Positions 1-12,649 of a stretch of 64,000 nucleotides of DNA are shown in pieces. The position numbers were made by a program, and so were the translations under genes. Where the stretch lies: assembly GCA_034769895.1 (NCBI GenBank), contig JAWRYS010001456.1, positions 1 through 64,000 on the forward strand, in the 5' to 3' direction. The stretch comes from Magicicada septendecula (Eukaryota; Arthropoda; Insecta; Hemiptera; Cicadidae). Every line of letters starts with the position of its first letter. Positions within the stretch are counted from its first letter, which is position 1. The notes beneath the pieces are model-generated. The model saw nothing but the letters and a program-made list of their open reading frames with translations. It had not been told where the DNA came from and did not search any database.

Positions 1-1009
1 TTTTCGATTCCCATCGATAATAATTAACCCTTTTCTGTTTTCATAATTATATATAATTATAGAAGAAAACATAAATCTTTATACAAAATGAAACATATAT
101 CCAGAATATATGGATACAATTACTAAAATCTCCCTCTTACTCAAACATTTTATATAAAAATCTTACTATTATTATTATTATTATTATTAATATTATTATC
201 GTAAGTAATCTGGCGCTGTTAACCATATTTACCCCTCTTTCTCCTCCACACACAGTATTTGTTGTACATACATATGATTCATGTTCAGATTCCTATGCTA
301 ATACATGATAAACATAATACATATTACATAATACATAATAATACACTCATCATTAACATTAATACATTTATACGGTTAATACATTAAAATAACCAATTCA
401 CATTTAACTTTGATTAGCATTTCTTTAAATTTGCGTATCAGATTATAAACATTACTTTTTAATTAATTAATTAATTAATACTTTTAATTATTAAACTTTT
501 ATTAATTAGCCATCAATTATTTATCATTGACTACCATTTAATTCTTCACAATTTCAAATTTATTATTAATATTCATATTACATTATATTATTTCATTTCT
601 TATTACCTTTCTATGAATTTTCTACTCTTCACATTTTTATCACATTCATTGATTAGTCTGGGTGACTCCTGTATCCACTATGATTTGACTTATTATATAG
701 GCACTAACATTTATAATCTTACTCACCTTTCTTCCTACTAACCACTACTAACAACCAGATTTACATATTATGACACCAATTCTCAATTATAAACACCTTC
801 ACTAATTCCATTTAAATCCTATGGCACCGCTCGTCTTTGTATTAGAATGGGTGTTCCTACTTGGCCATATACATTCATAATTTTTTGCCCTTCCAAAATA
901 TCGGCAAACACTCCCTTAAACTACGCTATTACCTGCCACAACGCTATACGTTGGCCACTCCTTATCACCTCACCCCCACTACAAAATATCATCATCAACA
1001 AATATATGT

Positions 1010-1196
1010 TTACTATTTCTTTTATGAATTTGCTAACTGCTATAATTTTTTATTGTTCGACTAAGCTTTTCGTCATTACTGACATCTTCAGGTCTTAAAC
1101 AACACGTTTAAGACCTGAAGATGTCAGTAATGACGAAAAGCTTAGTCGAACAATAAAAAATTATAGCAGTTAGCAAATTCATAAAAGAAATAGTAA
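1010..1196. repeat. Perfect 91-bp inverted repeat (hairpin)
   Basis: Arms 1010-1100 and 1106-1196 are exact reverse complements with a 5-base spacer (aacac). The hairpin and about 35 following bases are bracketed by a 13-14 bp direct repeat beginning aaatatatgttta (1000 and 1231). The related part of element A near 17390 has no such hairpin, so it is an insertion or a local templated duplication. A transcript would fold into a long perfect duplex. Confidence 0.95.
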
Positions 1197-1900
1197 GGAT
1201 GGCTGCTAATTTAAAACAATACGAAGAATGAAATATATGTTTACCCTTTACATTACTCACCTCTCTACATATAATCACTACTACTGTGTCCCTAAAATAT
1301 CTAACACTCTCTTTGTGTATTATTTTCTTTAAAATTCTTATCTATCTAACTCCCATTAACTTTGATTGATTAACTCACATGCCTTTATTATAATTCTCAC
1401 CCAATCTCTATTCCTTTTTAAACACTTTACATTTCTGTGATCATTGACAATTGCATTAGAAAATTCATGTCTCACTACTAATAACAGTACATCTCAATAT
1501 TCAAAAATATATATATACTTAATCATTTATTATTCATTAGAAATTAATAATTTAACTTCATTACACAAACTTCTTTTATACCACAGTAATTGAGTAATTG
1601 ATCTTCAATTATTTAATTAATTAATTAAACTTTCACTATTACTTTCACTTGTTTAGTCCAAAGCAAAAACATGTTGATTGTTATTATTAAATCAATTAAA
1701 CTATAACTTACTGTTACATATATGGTGTACATAAAATTTACCTGTAATATACAACATCAAAAATACACAAATACATTGACATTAATACACACAAAAATAT
1801 ACAATCCAACTTATTATTTTATCATTGATCAAAATCAGTTCATAAGCAGTCCATTTCAAAATCACTGTTCACTATATTAAATGTTCATACACAAAACAAT
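1197..1900. other. AT-rich A' internal sequence, no gene seen
   Basis: This stretch lies between the hairpin and the end of the gag-like ORF. It is very AT-rich, with stop codons in all frames. Part of it (about 1245-1290) resembles internal DNA of element A near 17420. Nothing else is recognised. Confidence 0.6.
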
Positions 1901-3060
1901 CTATCCTCCATCATTGAATAACAGTCTAATCTTAGGTCTATACAACTTATTTTTTAGTAAATAAATGATATTTATATTAGTATCAATATAATATTTATCT
2001 CCATTTTTATATTTTTCCACTATCTCGTTCGTATAAATAGGTGTATTCCATATTAATTTATCATATACCATGTCACGATCAGGTATGGTTCTGTCTATCT
2101 CAGTATTATCTGTCATAATCATGTTAGTCATATAGTCATCATAATTATCTACTACAACACCCGTTACTTCCCAAGGTAAGTAATTGTTATCATTATTATC
2201 ATCATCTACTATTATTGCTGTCTCAGGTAAGTATTCGCTATAATTATCCACCATCTCTACTCCTAACCTTTCTACAAATTCTCTATACTTTCTATTTATC
2301 TTAAAAATCTCTATTACTCTCTTTCTCTCTCTCTCAATATATTTCTCACCATAACACCAAGCTACACTCTCTCTCTCCAAATATGCAGGGGTCACTAACT
2401 CATAATTACTGCACCATCTATGAGGTACACAAAAAACACAGGGAACTCTATTTGTAGACCTGTCGTCTCCCAAATATAAATCTAAGGAACTCTCGTCCTT
2501 GCTAAACAAACGTGAAGACTTTTCTTCACCCCCTACTACAACATCAAGGGAAAATTCTACCCCCTGGATCCCTTTTACAAATATATTTTCTCTCAGCTCT
2601 CTCTCTGACTCAACACACACACACACATCTCATTATCACTTCCAATATTCTCATCATCATTTTCTAACAGCATATTCTTAATTATATCATTGTTACTACC
2701 TGTAAACTCATTATTCAAATTATCATTGTTACTCACCTTATTAATTAGCATTTTGTTTTTCGTCGTATTTTCACTACTACTTACCTTCTGATTCTTTATT
2801 TGAATTACCTCTCATCTAACCTTTTATTCACTTCGTCACATAGTTTATCAAAATTATCATTTCGTTTTTTAAGTTCATTTTTTATTTCGTCTACTTTACA
2901 TCAAAACTATTTCTGATTTCATTTTTCTGCTCGTTAAATTGTTTATTAAAATTATCAAATTTGTCATTCAAGTTATTATATTTGACATTAGAATCACTTT
3001 TTTGCTCATCTAACTTCATGTCTAACTTTAACAATAATTGCATCATGCACTAATCTCATC
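1901..3060 (-). pseudogene. Gag-like gene of A', 5' half broken
   Basis: The open 3' part (1901-2626) gives 241 residues. It is acidic and Asn/Asp-rich in the middle, has a Cys- and Trp-containing block (around VPHRWCSN), and ends in RLLFNDGG. Element A's gag-like protein ends in RLIFDDGG. Upstream on the minus strand (2627-3060) the translation is recognisably coiled coil (Lys/Glu/Asn-rich, phrases such as KFDNFNKQFNEQKNEI) but is broken by stops and frame changes. The intact relative at 19541-20797 has the same order: coiled coil, Asn/Asp-rich linker, C-terminal block. A gag role is inferred from its position just after the primer binding site. No CCHC zinc knuckle is seen. Confidence 0.65.
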
Positions 3061-3263
3061 TGTTTTACTTTCGTCCCGATTTGAGATGGGTGTTAATGGA
3101 ACTGGATTTAATTCAGTGTCTCTGGTTTCACTGATCTGACTATAGGTCTATAACGTAACTTAACCCTACCTTTAGCACGTGTTTACGTACTTTCCCAATT
3201 ATCTCAGGTAAATATTCCGTTTCTCCAGTATATATACTCTACATAAATTAGGTCTTATGTAGA

Positions 3264-3281
3264 GTCCCTGTTCGGGCGCCA
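3264..3281 (-). other. Primer binding site, tRNA-Lys (Lys3 type)
   Basis: The minus strand reads TGGCGCCCGAACAGGGAC, complementary to the 3' end of tRNA-Lys3 and used by many gypsy-like elements and retroviruses. It begins two bases after the LTR boundary, which fixes the direction of A' as minus. Confidence 0.9.
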
Positions 3282-3734
3282 TTTGTAATTAATTACTTTA
3301 TTACTGTTTTATTAATTGATTAGTTACATTTAATTGGAGGTGTATATTAAGATATCGGGCGCCATGTTGCAAACTGAAATACCACAAATATGTGTACTTA
3401 CCTAAGGTCGGAATTCGTGTTATACGAACCAGAGTCGAGGAATATATTACCTGAAATAATTCACTCGTGTTTCTGTTTGTTACCATTGAAATTACCTTTT
3501 ATTGTTAATTACGTACAAATGAATGTGACTCTACTGTGTGTAAAACAAACACGCTACTATCCGCCATGAGGCGTAATTCAATTCTTCAAGTTAAATTCCC
3601 CTTAAATATTTCACAAGCCCTCCAAATAAATATGTATTATAATATTAAAATGTTAAACAAATTAAACATATATATGTATATAAGTTTACAGTGGCACAAC
3701 CCACCACTTTTTAATATATATTATTATCCACTCT

Positions 3735-3856
<122 letters not shown>

Positions 3857-4024
3857 TTATTTATTATGAGCTCATTTAAGTTAATTTTGTTACTTGATTA
3901 CTTTTGGTCATATTAAGAAAAATTCTTTGTATACTTTCAAATATTAAAAATTTTATATAATTTGGTTACAGCCAATTTGTACTTAGCTGTCACTTCCTGT
4001 ACTTTTGAGTTACATCGAAAACGT

Positions 4025-4165
4025 CTCCTCTTCGATCACACACTCTCGAATCTGGACTGTCTCATCATCACTGATCACACGCTCCCGAATCTGTAGCGTC
4101 CCCATCTAGATCTCACTTTTGCCAAATCTGTAGCGTCCCATCATGGATTACACGCTTCCGATGTT
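4025..4165. repeat. Short degenerate tandem repeat in A' LTR
   Basis: Three to four units of about 40 bp share the phrases gatcacacgctcccgaatct and gtagcgtcccatc. The last unit is partial. An unrelated 36-bp repeat sits in the LTRs of element Y. Confidence 0.7.
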
Positions 4166-5454
4166 TAACTCAAAAATTAACTGTTACTAATAAACGTTTG
4201 GTGGTGTAAAATTTAGATAATCACACTTCGTGAACTCGCCAGCCGTGTGAATTGGACGACCGGCGCACTTCACAGTCCGGACGAAAATGACAACGTTTCA
4301 CCACTGAGCATTGCAGAGGTGGGGCAAAACTAGGTCACTGGTTCTTTGTTCAACGGCCAAGCCTCTGGCTTACAATTGTATGTATGTGTGCTCATTGCAT
4401 TCCTTCCTCTGACATAATCATGGGCTAGTCTTGTTTACGCGTTATTGTGACAACAGTTTTTTTGCTACTTTTGTAATTTTCCACTGAATTCGACACAAAT
4501 CCTGTTAACTCAATATTGCATTGTTGAAAATTCTCACCAAAGGGAATATAAAATAAAATACAATAATTATGTTTTTGGAACCATAGTTTCCCAAAATTAT
4601 TAGGGTACCAGAATTGTACCGTCACACAATTCTTTATAAGTTATTAGTTACTGTTGGTTTAACATTCATTTAATTCTTTTTGACTATTATTTTGAGTGAG
4701 AAACATCATCACTTCTTTCAAACTTATTAAATTTATTTTCCCTTCTAACATTGGGTGTTTTTTAATTATATACTTAAATTCTTATTTCATTACTACTTCT
4801 TTTCTCCACTCCATGTTAACACAATCTGTTTTTACATGGGCTTTCTCCTGAATAACATTACATCCTTTACTTATCTCTATTTTAAATACTATTTCTAACT
4901 ATCCTTAATTACATAATTTTCAATAAGCTCACTTAAATCATTTATTGGTTCATCAATGATTTACTAAGTGTTTTCTTATCTATTACTACTTTTTCTTATT
5001 ATTTATAATATCTTTTTCCACTTATCACTTTCACCTTTAATTAATTGGTGTTTATCACTGATACACTCACTATTTTAGGGTATTTACACATACACTTTTG
5101 CACTTTTTCACTGTTTATATTAAGTGTTACTTAATGGGTAATCCCTATAATTATTTCTCTTTCTATTTCTCACTTTCACACTATTTCTTTCATTATAAAA
5201 TTATACATAATAATTAATGATATTTTGTTATATATTTCACTATATCTAACTTTAATATTTGGGTTAGTGTACTTTTCTTTACTAAGTTACTTTTTACTGT
5301 TTTTGTTCAAAACAGGTATATAGATTATCTCATTTACAATAACATTTATTTCCATTAGTGGATAATTATGGGATTTTATTTACAATATTCTATATTTGAG
5401 TATACCATTTCTCCCTTTTATATGTGGTGTTTGTTATTTCGTGGTTTCACTTCG

Positions 5455-5661
5455 TTTTCCTCCTCCTCCTCCTCCTCCTCCTCCTCCTCCTCTCCTCCTC
5501 CTCCTCCTCCTCCTCCCTCCTCCTCCTCCTCCTCCTCCTCCTCCCTCCTCCTCCTCCCTCCTCCTCCTCCTCCTCCTCCTCCTCCTCTCCTCCTCTCCTC
5601 CTCCTCCTCCTCCTCCTCCTCCTCCTTCCTCCTCCACCTCCTCCTCCTCCTCCTCCTCCTC

Positions 5662-5728
<67 letters not shown>

Positions 5729-5760
5729 GCTCCTCGTCGTCGTCGTCGTCGTCGTCGTCT
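5455..5760. repeat. Compound trinucleotide microsatellite (TCC)n then (TCG)n
   Basis: About 300 bp. The left 200 bp are mostly TCC with a few phase slips. The right 100 bp switch to TCG. The minus strand is (GGA)n followed by (CGA)n. The long Ser/Pro/Leu/Arg frames across it are not genes. Confidence 0.98.
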
Positions 5761-6087
5761 GGTTTGATTTTATTAGTTATAGGAATTCATTCACTTCCTT
5801 CAATTGTCTTTATTCTTCTTTGGTTTTGGTTTCTTCCTTTCTTTTGTTTGTTTCCTGTTTGTTTGGTCAATCGCTTTTTTCTCTTGTTTATTTTTCGTGG
5901 TTCCCTTCTTCTTTTGTTTCTTGTTGTTGGGTCAATCACTTGGGTTGGGTAAGTGTCGTCGTTTGTCATGTCATAGTTTTTATATTTTATTTAATATTTC
6001 TTTTTAACGATTTAATATGAAGTACATTTACATTAAGAATTCTCTTTTTTATCCCTGGTACTGGGGTGGCTTATTTGTGTTGTAACA

Positions 6088-7080
6088 ATATACACACTTC
6101 ATGTTCTGAAGAACCTGTTGATCCATTGGCTGCAGTAATGGAGTGACGTTTGGAGATAAAAAAATTGCTTTGATATCTCCATTGTTAAGTTCTTTTTCTG
6201 GGGGTGTGCTGTAGCATTGTCTATGACAAGTAAAGCTCTGGGTTTGTAGGTCGTTTTCTTTACTGAACTTTTTAACTGTGGGCACAAATTGTTCATGATA
6301 CCACTCCTTGAATAATTTGCTGGTCATCCATGCTTTTCTTTGGCTCTTGTAGTGTACAGGAAGTGAGTTGACCTTGATGTTTTTGAATGCCCTCGGTTTT
6401 TTAGATTTGTCTATAACCATGAGAGACAACTTATTAGACCCAGCTGCATTTCTGCAAGCTAAGACAGTGAGTCGTTCTTTGGACATTTTAAACCCAGGAG
6501 CACCAAGTTCTTGTTTAGCAGCAAGGTTCGTTTTAGGCAATGCCTTAAAATTTAATCCTGTCTCGTTGCAGTTATATACTTCTTGAGGTGAATAATTTTC
6601 TGATGCAATTATGCCTGCAAATTTAGATACATATTCTTTTGCCGCATAATAATCCGCCGACAGAGATTCCACAGTTATGGATAACATTTGTACACTGTAC
6701 ACCATACCTTCTCTTCCACCTGTCCAGCAAACCATTGCTGGCAATAAATTTTGGGTCACCATTCATAAGTTTATTAATATGAACTGCATTTTCCTGGATG
6801 AAGGGACCACTAAAGGGAACACTTTTCTTTCTTGAAAAAAACACGTAAATCGTCGACTTTCTTGAAGTCTGACACCTTTTGATATATGGCGTTCCTCGAG
6901 AACCTTCTCTGTTGCCTATAACACAAAACTGCTCAATCTTAGTGCGATTTTTTCCAGTCACTTATTGTCACCTTACCAACACCGAAATCAGCTGCTAATT
7001 TTGTACCACTCTCCCCCTTATCTAGCCGATTTAATACTTCAAGTTTTTCTTTCAAAGTACACGAATTATTGTTTGATTGT
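6088..7080 (-). pseudogene. Tigger/jerky-type transposase pseudogene
   Basis: Minus-strand pieces in several frames follow the order of a Tigger transposase. The N-terminal psq-type helix-turn-helix (about 7070-6965) includes LKEKLEVLNRLDKGESGTKL and ADFGVGKVTISDW. The CENP-B-like DNA-binding domain (about 6840-6720) includes VPFSGPFIQENAVHINKL and FIASNGLLDRWKRRYGV. The DDE domain includes VYNCNETGL (first Asp position read as Asn), LLVIDNATAHP and SPNVTPLLQPMDQ. At least two frameshifts are needed, near 6960 and near 6240. The reading ends abruptly at the A' LTR just after QNMK. Such proteins cut and paste DNA at TA sites, and this copy cannot be active. Confidence 0.9.
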
Positions 7081-7229
7081 AGGCACGAATGTGGTACTGT
7101 TTATACACGTTATACAATTTATATTCATAATATACAGTACTGTAGAACATATAACCCGGTTAATCCGAATTTACGCCAATCCGAACAGGACTTGGTCCCC
7201 AATTAGTTTGGACCAGCGGGGTTCCACTG
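6088..7229 (-). mobile_element. Pogo/Tigger DNA transposon, truncated
   Basis: The terminal inverted repeat lies at the right end. Read from 7229 on the minus strand it begins CAGTGGAACCCCGCTGG, followed by phrases such as TTCGGATTGGCG and TTCGGATTAACC typical of Tigger ends. It is followed on the plus strand by TA (7230-7231), the expected target duplication. The other end is missing because the A' LTR interrupts the transposase at 6087/6088. Confidence 0.85.
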
Positions 7230-7231
7230 TA

Positions 7232-7357
7232 CTTGTGCTTTATGTTTCAAATCAAAACAATCACAATTAGTGTAATGACTGTCAACTGTAATCAGGGTAA
7301 ATATTTATTTCTAATGTTATAGAAATAATTAATTTGTATTTTTGTTTGTTTTTCTAG
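7232..7357 (+). other. Host intron end with splice acceptor
   Basis: AT-rich intron sequence between the Tigger end and the exon. It finishes with a pyrimidine tract and AG (tttgtttgtttttctag, 7341-7357), a strong 3' splice site. Confidence 0.7.
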
Positions 7358-7508
7358 ATCAATAAATTACTGTAGGATATTCACCGAATTAGCGAATCGT
7401 TTTTTAGAAAAAATAATTAATGGCAGCCTTAATGGTGAAACAAAACCACATTTTGCAATAAAAATACTTGACCTCGTTTTAATGTGTGTTGGTCATCATG
7501 ACTATGAG
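7358..7508 (+). CDS. TNPO3: Transportin-3 internal exon
   Basis: This 151-bp exon lies between a pyrimidine-tract AG acceptor and a GTAAGTG donor. One base completes a split codon, then 50 codons follow without a stop. The translation contains NYCRIFTELANRFLEKI and ends LDLVLMCVGHHDYE. From memory of the family, this matches transportin-3, an importin-beta protein that carries SR splicing factors and other cargo into the nucleus. The matching segment there lies near residues 280-330 in the HEAT-repeat solenoid, and the animal proteins read ...NYCRIFTEL...LLICAGHPQYE. The acceptor is phase 2 and the donor phase 0. No other exon was found in the window, so the flanking introns are long. Open frame plus intact splice sites argue against a processed pseudogene. 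A BLASTP of the 50 residues would settle it. Confidence 0.85.
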
Positions 7509-7701
7509 GTAAGTGATTTCTTCTGTTGTAGATTATTTTATTCATGTAAGTAACATTATATTTTGTCAGACAAAATGTAGGTTAGACTTTCGTATTTCTT
7601 TGAGGCTGGGGTCCATCTGTGTGGACAAGAGAATAACATGAAAATAATAATTATCTTGTTGCTACATCCTCTTCGTTCACTTTTTTAAATATTATATATA
7701 T
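7509..7701 (+). other. Host intron start
   Basis: Begins with the splice donor GTAAGTG. It is ordinary AT-rich intron sequence up to the left end of the family B array. The last bases before the array are an AT run (attatatatat). Confidence 0.65.
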
Positions 7702-10700
7702 TGTAACATTATTTTTATTGTGGTCGTCGTCTCTTTATTCGACGAGTATAGGGTATGTGTGTAGTGCGTTCGTCTCGCACTGGGGTTTTTACATCTATTC
7801 TTGCGCTAACGATGTCCGTAGCGACGTTGTAATTACCAGTACAACGCGTTAGTAACCTTACCTGTAGGTAAATAGGGCATTTGTGATTCCCGGGTGGCAC
7901 CAAATTGTTTATTAAAAACAATTAAAATTCTTAGATGGTATGGTTTAACTAAGTTCACAGCTGTGACGGCCAGAGCATTCAAATACTTCCCGCCTTGGTT
8001 AGACGGCTGACTCGATTAAGTAGTGTGTCGATTTGCAACGTGAGCGCTGTACCGTCAAAGCTAATTCGCTAACAAACACAAATTATATGATACACTCCCT
8101 ATGAAATAATAACAATGGTTACTCCCTGTACTAGTTATTTTAATGGTTAATAATAAATTTTCAGTTTGACAATTAAATTATATTGTTTGATTAATAAATT
8201 TGCACCGAGTTTTTACATGAATCACTTATTCTCAGGATGACGAATCGATTTTGGTAACGAGGTATTCACATCAGCATGGCTGCAGTTTTGGTTAATTTAC
8301 AATATACTCGTTCAAAATCGGGATTCTTTTGATTACAAGACAAATAATTCCTATGATTACAATAAAAAGTACATTACCTTACTTTATGTGTACTTAAATA
8401 ATAAGGTGTATGTTTACAATCTGTTCTGTAAGTGTCGTTAAATGTGTTTATAAAGTTCGTATTCACACAACAGGTTATGTGTTATATTAACAAATTTCCA
8501 ACGTGTTATTTTTCTTTTTTTAATTAATCTTTGAAAGAGAATATTCGGTTGACAGTGAGAGTTTATTACTTTTAGAAATATTTAAAGTGAGTTTATTTTT
8601 TGGAAATAGGGTAATTAAGGATACTTAACACATCAGATGACTTGGTGTTATCAAACATTGAGTTGGAAGAGGATTGGGCTGCAATCGTTTTCTGTTTTCA
8701 TTACTCTTGGGACTTAAGTAGGTCTGGCGTCCTTTTCATATTAGATGTGGTCATATTTTCCTTTAATTTCCTGGTAATTTTGGTCCTTGGCATCAGTTGA
8801 CAGTTCCAGTTGTTCGTCTGCTTCTTATTCGATCATCGTTTTGAATTTTGTTTATTAATTTTACATTTTTTTATTAAAAATTGGTCTTTCAAAATTCGGC
8901 TTCTGTTCTGCACGAGTGACGCTTTACGAGTAACGATATTCAATCGTAATTCCGTCCGTAACAGCAGTTGCTATGGTTACCACTTAAATTTGATTGGCTC
9001 AGATTGACATAATCCATTGTTATCAAAATTTGAATTCTTTTCAAAATCCTTCTATATCTTCTGTTGCTTTTATTCCTCTATCTTCCCTCCTAATTATTAA
9101 CTATTATCACTGTTATTTGTATTTCCTTTCATAGATTAATTTGATACCCCACAAGTTTGGGTTATTTTATGTTTATGATTTTACAATTATTTTAATAGTT
9201 ACTAATTACATTTCTTTTTTAATTTAAATCCTTATTATAATATTTTGCTTTAAAAATGATTTACAATTTATCCTTGGTTAGTTATTCGCCTCGGATTTGC
9301 TAATTTCTTTGCTAACTTATTACAATTTGTAGTTGTTTGTTCTTGACAGTTAGGCATTTTCATAGGCCTAAGTAGTCATTATTTGTATTTACTTATTTTG
9401 TACAAATTATGTCTCTTTTTAGCTTAATGAGCTTAGCTTTGTTATTATAATTGGTTGAGTTATTTATTGATGTGTTTTGGCTCTGTTGTAGTGTTATGAT
9501 TATGTTAATATTATTTTATACATCATGAATTGCTAATTATTTACTATCTGGTTTTCCTCGTTTACATTTCTTTACTTTCCTACTCATTTAATTTGCCAAT
9601 AAAAACAATGTGGCCATTATTTACTACTTTTGTTCACATAAATACAACATCTAGGTCTATGGTCTGTATAATTCTTCCAGCCATATCCTATTCATAAACA
9701 ATTATTTAATAATTATTTGATAACATTTGTTTACAGTTCATTTCACTTTATATCATTTTTTGTGTGATAAACAACATCACCTTTTTTGAACTTACTTTAA
9801 TAATGATCCCTGGTAACATGGGGTGTTTATTGATTTGTTTTAACTTCTTAATTTTTTAAATACTCTTTACTTTCACCCCATGCTAACACTATCTGTTTTC
9901 TCTTTCATGGGATTCTCCCTTTTAACTATAACTGTATTCAATTAAACTTAACAATAATGTTCTTTCTTAATTAATACTGTCTTTATCACTTTATGTGTTC
10001 ATTATACCTTAATTAACTGTTTACACTTAATACTATTCTTAACAACTTTCTTAATTACTAATATTTTTCACTGTTAAACCTTTTTGTGTTTCTTATTGAT
10101 TTACTAAGTGTTTATGCTTTTATCCTTCACTATTTTTCACTATACAAACATTCTTTGTTATACATTATTCTCATTTAATCCTCACCTTCACTTTTAAATT
10201 ATTTATTGTTGATTATAATTTATTCAGTGTTTTTTCTTTATCACTTTATTTTGGGATTTTACACTTCCACTTTTGCACTTCTAAAATGTTTTTGGTTTTA
10301 AGCGTTTCTAAATGGGTAATCCCTATTATTACTTTCTCACTACGTACTATCTCTTTCACTACAAATATCATTAACAATATTAACAATATTATGTCTCTAT
10401 TGATTGTAACATTACTTCTAACTCTAATATGCGGGGTTAGTTTGCTTTTATAATTAACATTCTTTCATTAGGTTTCTTTCAATTGTCATTTATTTTATTA
10501 TCCATTAATTGATAATAATATTTATTTATTACTTAAGTTATTTATTGGTTTCTGTTTCAACCTTACATTGAGTGTATCATTTCTCCTGCTTTTCTTCTTT
10601 ATTACTTGTTTGTATCATAGGGTTTCCTTTTTATTACTTCCATGTTCCTTAAGGAAATGGAAGTATGGTGATGGCAAAAAAAAATTGTGTTCGAGATTAT

Positions 10701-10784
10701 TGCAGATTCTGATTGTACTACACTCAAAACATGAAAAAAAGTCGTTTTTCGAAAAGTGTCTGTCTGTCTTCTGTAGATTTTTTT

Positions 10785-11420
10785 TCTATAGCAAACGGTA
10801 ACAGCCGCAAATTCAAACAGAATCAAATAATTTTTTGCATACAGCCCTGATTTGTAGAGTACTCATGACCTATTGTTTTTTGGTGAAGATCGATTGAGGG
10901 AAAGGGGTAGTTTACCTGCAACGGTTTTTTTTATCAAGGGTAATTTTTTTTTTTTTGCAAACGATAACAGCCGCAAATTCGAACAGAATTAAATAATGTT
11001 TCGCATACAGCCCTGAATTGTAGAGTTCTCAAGACCTATTGATTTTGGTGAAGATCGTTAAGGAAAGGGGTAGTTTACCAGCAGTGTTTTATGTTTTAAC
11101 AAGGGTATTGTCTATGGCAAACGATAACAGCCGCAAATTCAAACAGAATCAAAAGATTATTTGCATACAGCCCTAAATTGTAGAGTTCTCAAGACCTATT
11201 GTTTTTGGTGAAGATCGGTTAAGGAAAGGGGTAGTTTTACCTGCAACGTTTTTTTAACAAGGGTATTTTCTATGGCAAACGATAACAGCTGCAAATTCAA
11301 ACAGAATCAAATAAATTTTTGCATACATCCCTGAATTGTAGATATCTCAAGGACTTTCGATTTTGGTGAAGATCAGTTAAGGGGAAGGGGTAGTTTACCT
11401 GCAACCTTTTACATTTAAAC
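10785..11420. repeat. X minisatellite, about 4 units of ~165 bp
   Basis: Each unit holds the landmarks gcaaacgataacagccgc, aaattcaaacagaatcaaat, gaattgtagagttctcaaga and aaggggtagtttacctgcaa. The units are contiguous, with no unique spacers. Confidence 0.9.
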
Positions 11421-11659
11421 AACGGTAAAGTACTTGAAAACTCATTTAAACTTTTTGAAACAATGGTAATTGTTAAAAATAAAATAATTTTGTTGCCAGG
11501 CAATAAAATTATAATTTTTTCATTTTAATGTAAATTATGTATGAGTTAATATACATGTATCAAATAATATACCGTTCGTGGTAGGCAAGCATATCTCAGT
11601 TATGTAATGTTTACGTTTCCATTTTATTATTATGACTACCGCAATAAAAAGGCAGGGAA

Positions 11660-11764
<105 letters not shown>

Positions 11765-12649
11765 TCGCGTTATTTCTGGCCTCACTCGTGTTTATTTTCT
11801 TACATTTGCACGCTTTTTAAATGGTAAGTGCCGAAACCCATACCAACATAACGCGTGCAAGCCGAAAAAGTGTCCAGCGTGGATAGCGATTTGCTTCCTG
11901 TGGATCGCTGGGCAGTGTAACTGCACGTGTTTACAGAGGAATGATTCATAGACAGACTTTTCGTCTTTAGGGAATGAACCCTCTGCAAGATGCTGAGGGT
12001 CCATGAGTGACTTCGGAGCGCTCCTTCTTTTTCGCGTGTTTGTTCTGTGAAACATACACTGTAGATTTGCAGCTTGATAGGAACGCTGCAACTAGGAACA
12101 CTGTAGCAACGCTCAATAGGAAATGTTGAAAATTTTTGTTCACGGTGTATCCTCATACACACTAAACCTGCTCTGATGTTTTAAATACGGACATCATAAT
12201 ATTAAAACTTTGGAAACTTGAGCACTACTTAATGGAGATCAAACATTAACTTATACAAGCCATTAATTTTAGGCAATTTTTTATATATATTGTACAACGT
12301 TATCGGCAACAAAGAAGTAGTTTTTGTTAAAATTCCTTCCCGGGATGTTTGGCCATAATCCAATGTTTTCTACAAAACCAGACGTTTCGGCAATGCCATC
12401 AACTTCCATCATCAGTGAAAATCGAGTGCGATAACGTGAGGTGGTATACGTTAGTGACCACAGTACAGTACTGTGGTTAAGGCTGAAGCAGTAAGTAGAA
12501 AGAAGTAGTTTCTATAGTAATATTTCATTTCAAAAATGATTTTAAATATAAATCTTAGAACATGGAAGTCATGTATGGTTCTCCATACCGATATTTTTGA
12601 AAAGTGTCTGTGTGTCTATGTGTCTGTCTGTCTTCTGTAGATTTTTTTT

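Noticed and set aside
1421..1490. Possible tRNA or small RNA genes in AT-rich spacers across the window
   Set aside because: I looked for cloverleaf arms and the GTTCRA box. The only tRNA-related matches are primer binding sites of LTR elements.
5368..6020. Long Ser/Pro/Leu/Arg-repeat reading frames
   Set aside because: They are translations of a TCC/TCG microsatellite in several frames, with no other coding signal.
11800..12162. Frames of 95-120 codons repeated in every X monomer core
   Set aside because: Two overlapping frames are equally open, some monomers have frameshifts, and the composition is not protein-like. Recurrence follows from DNA identity.
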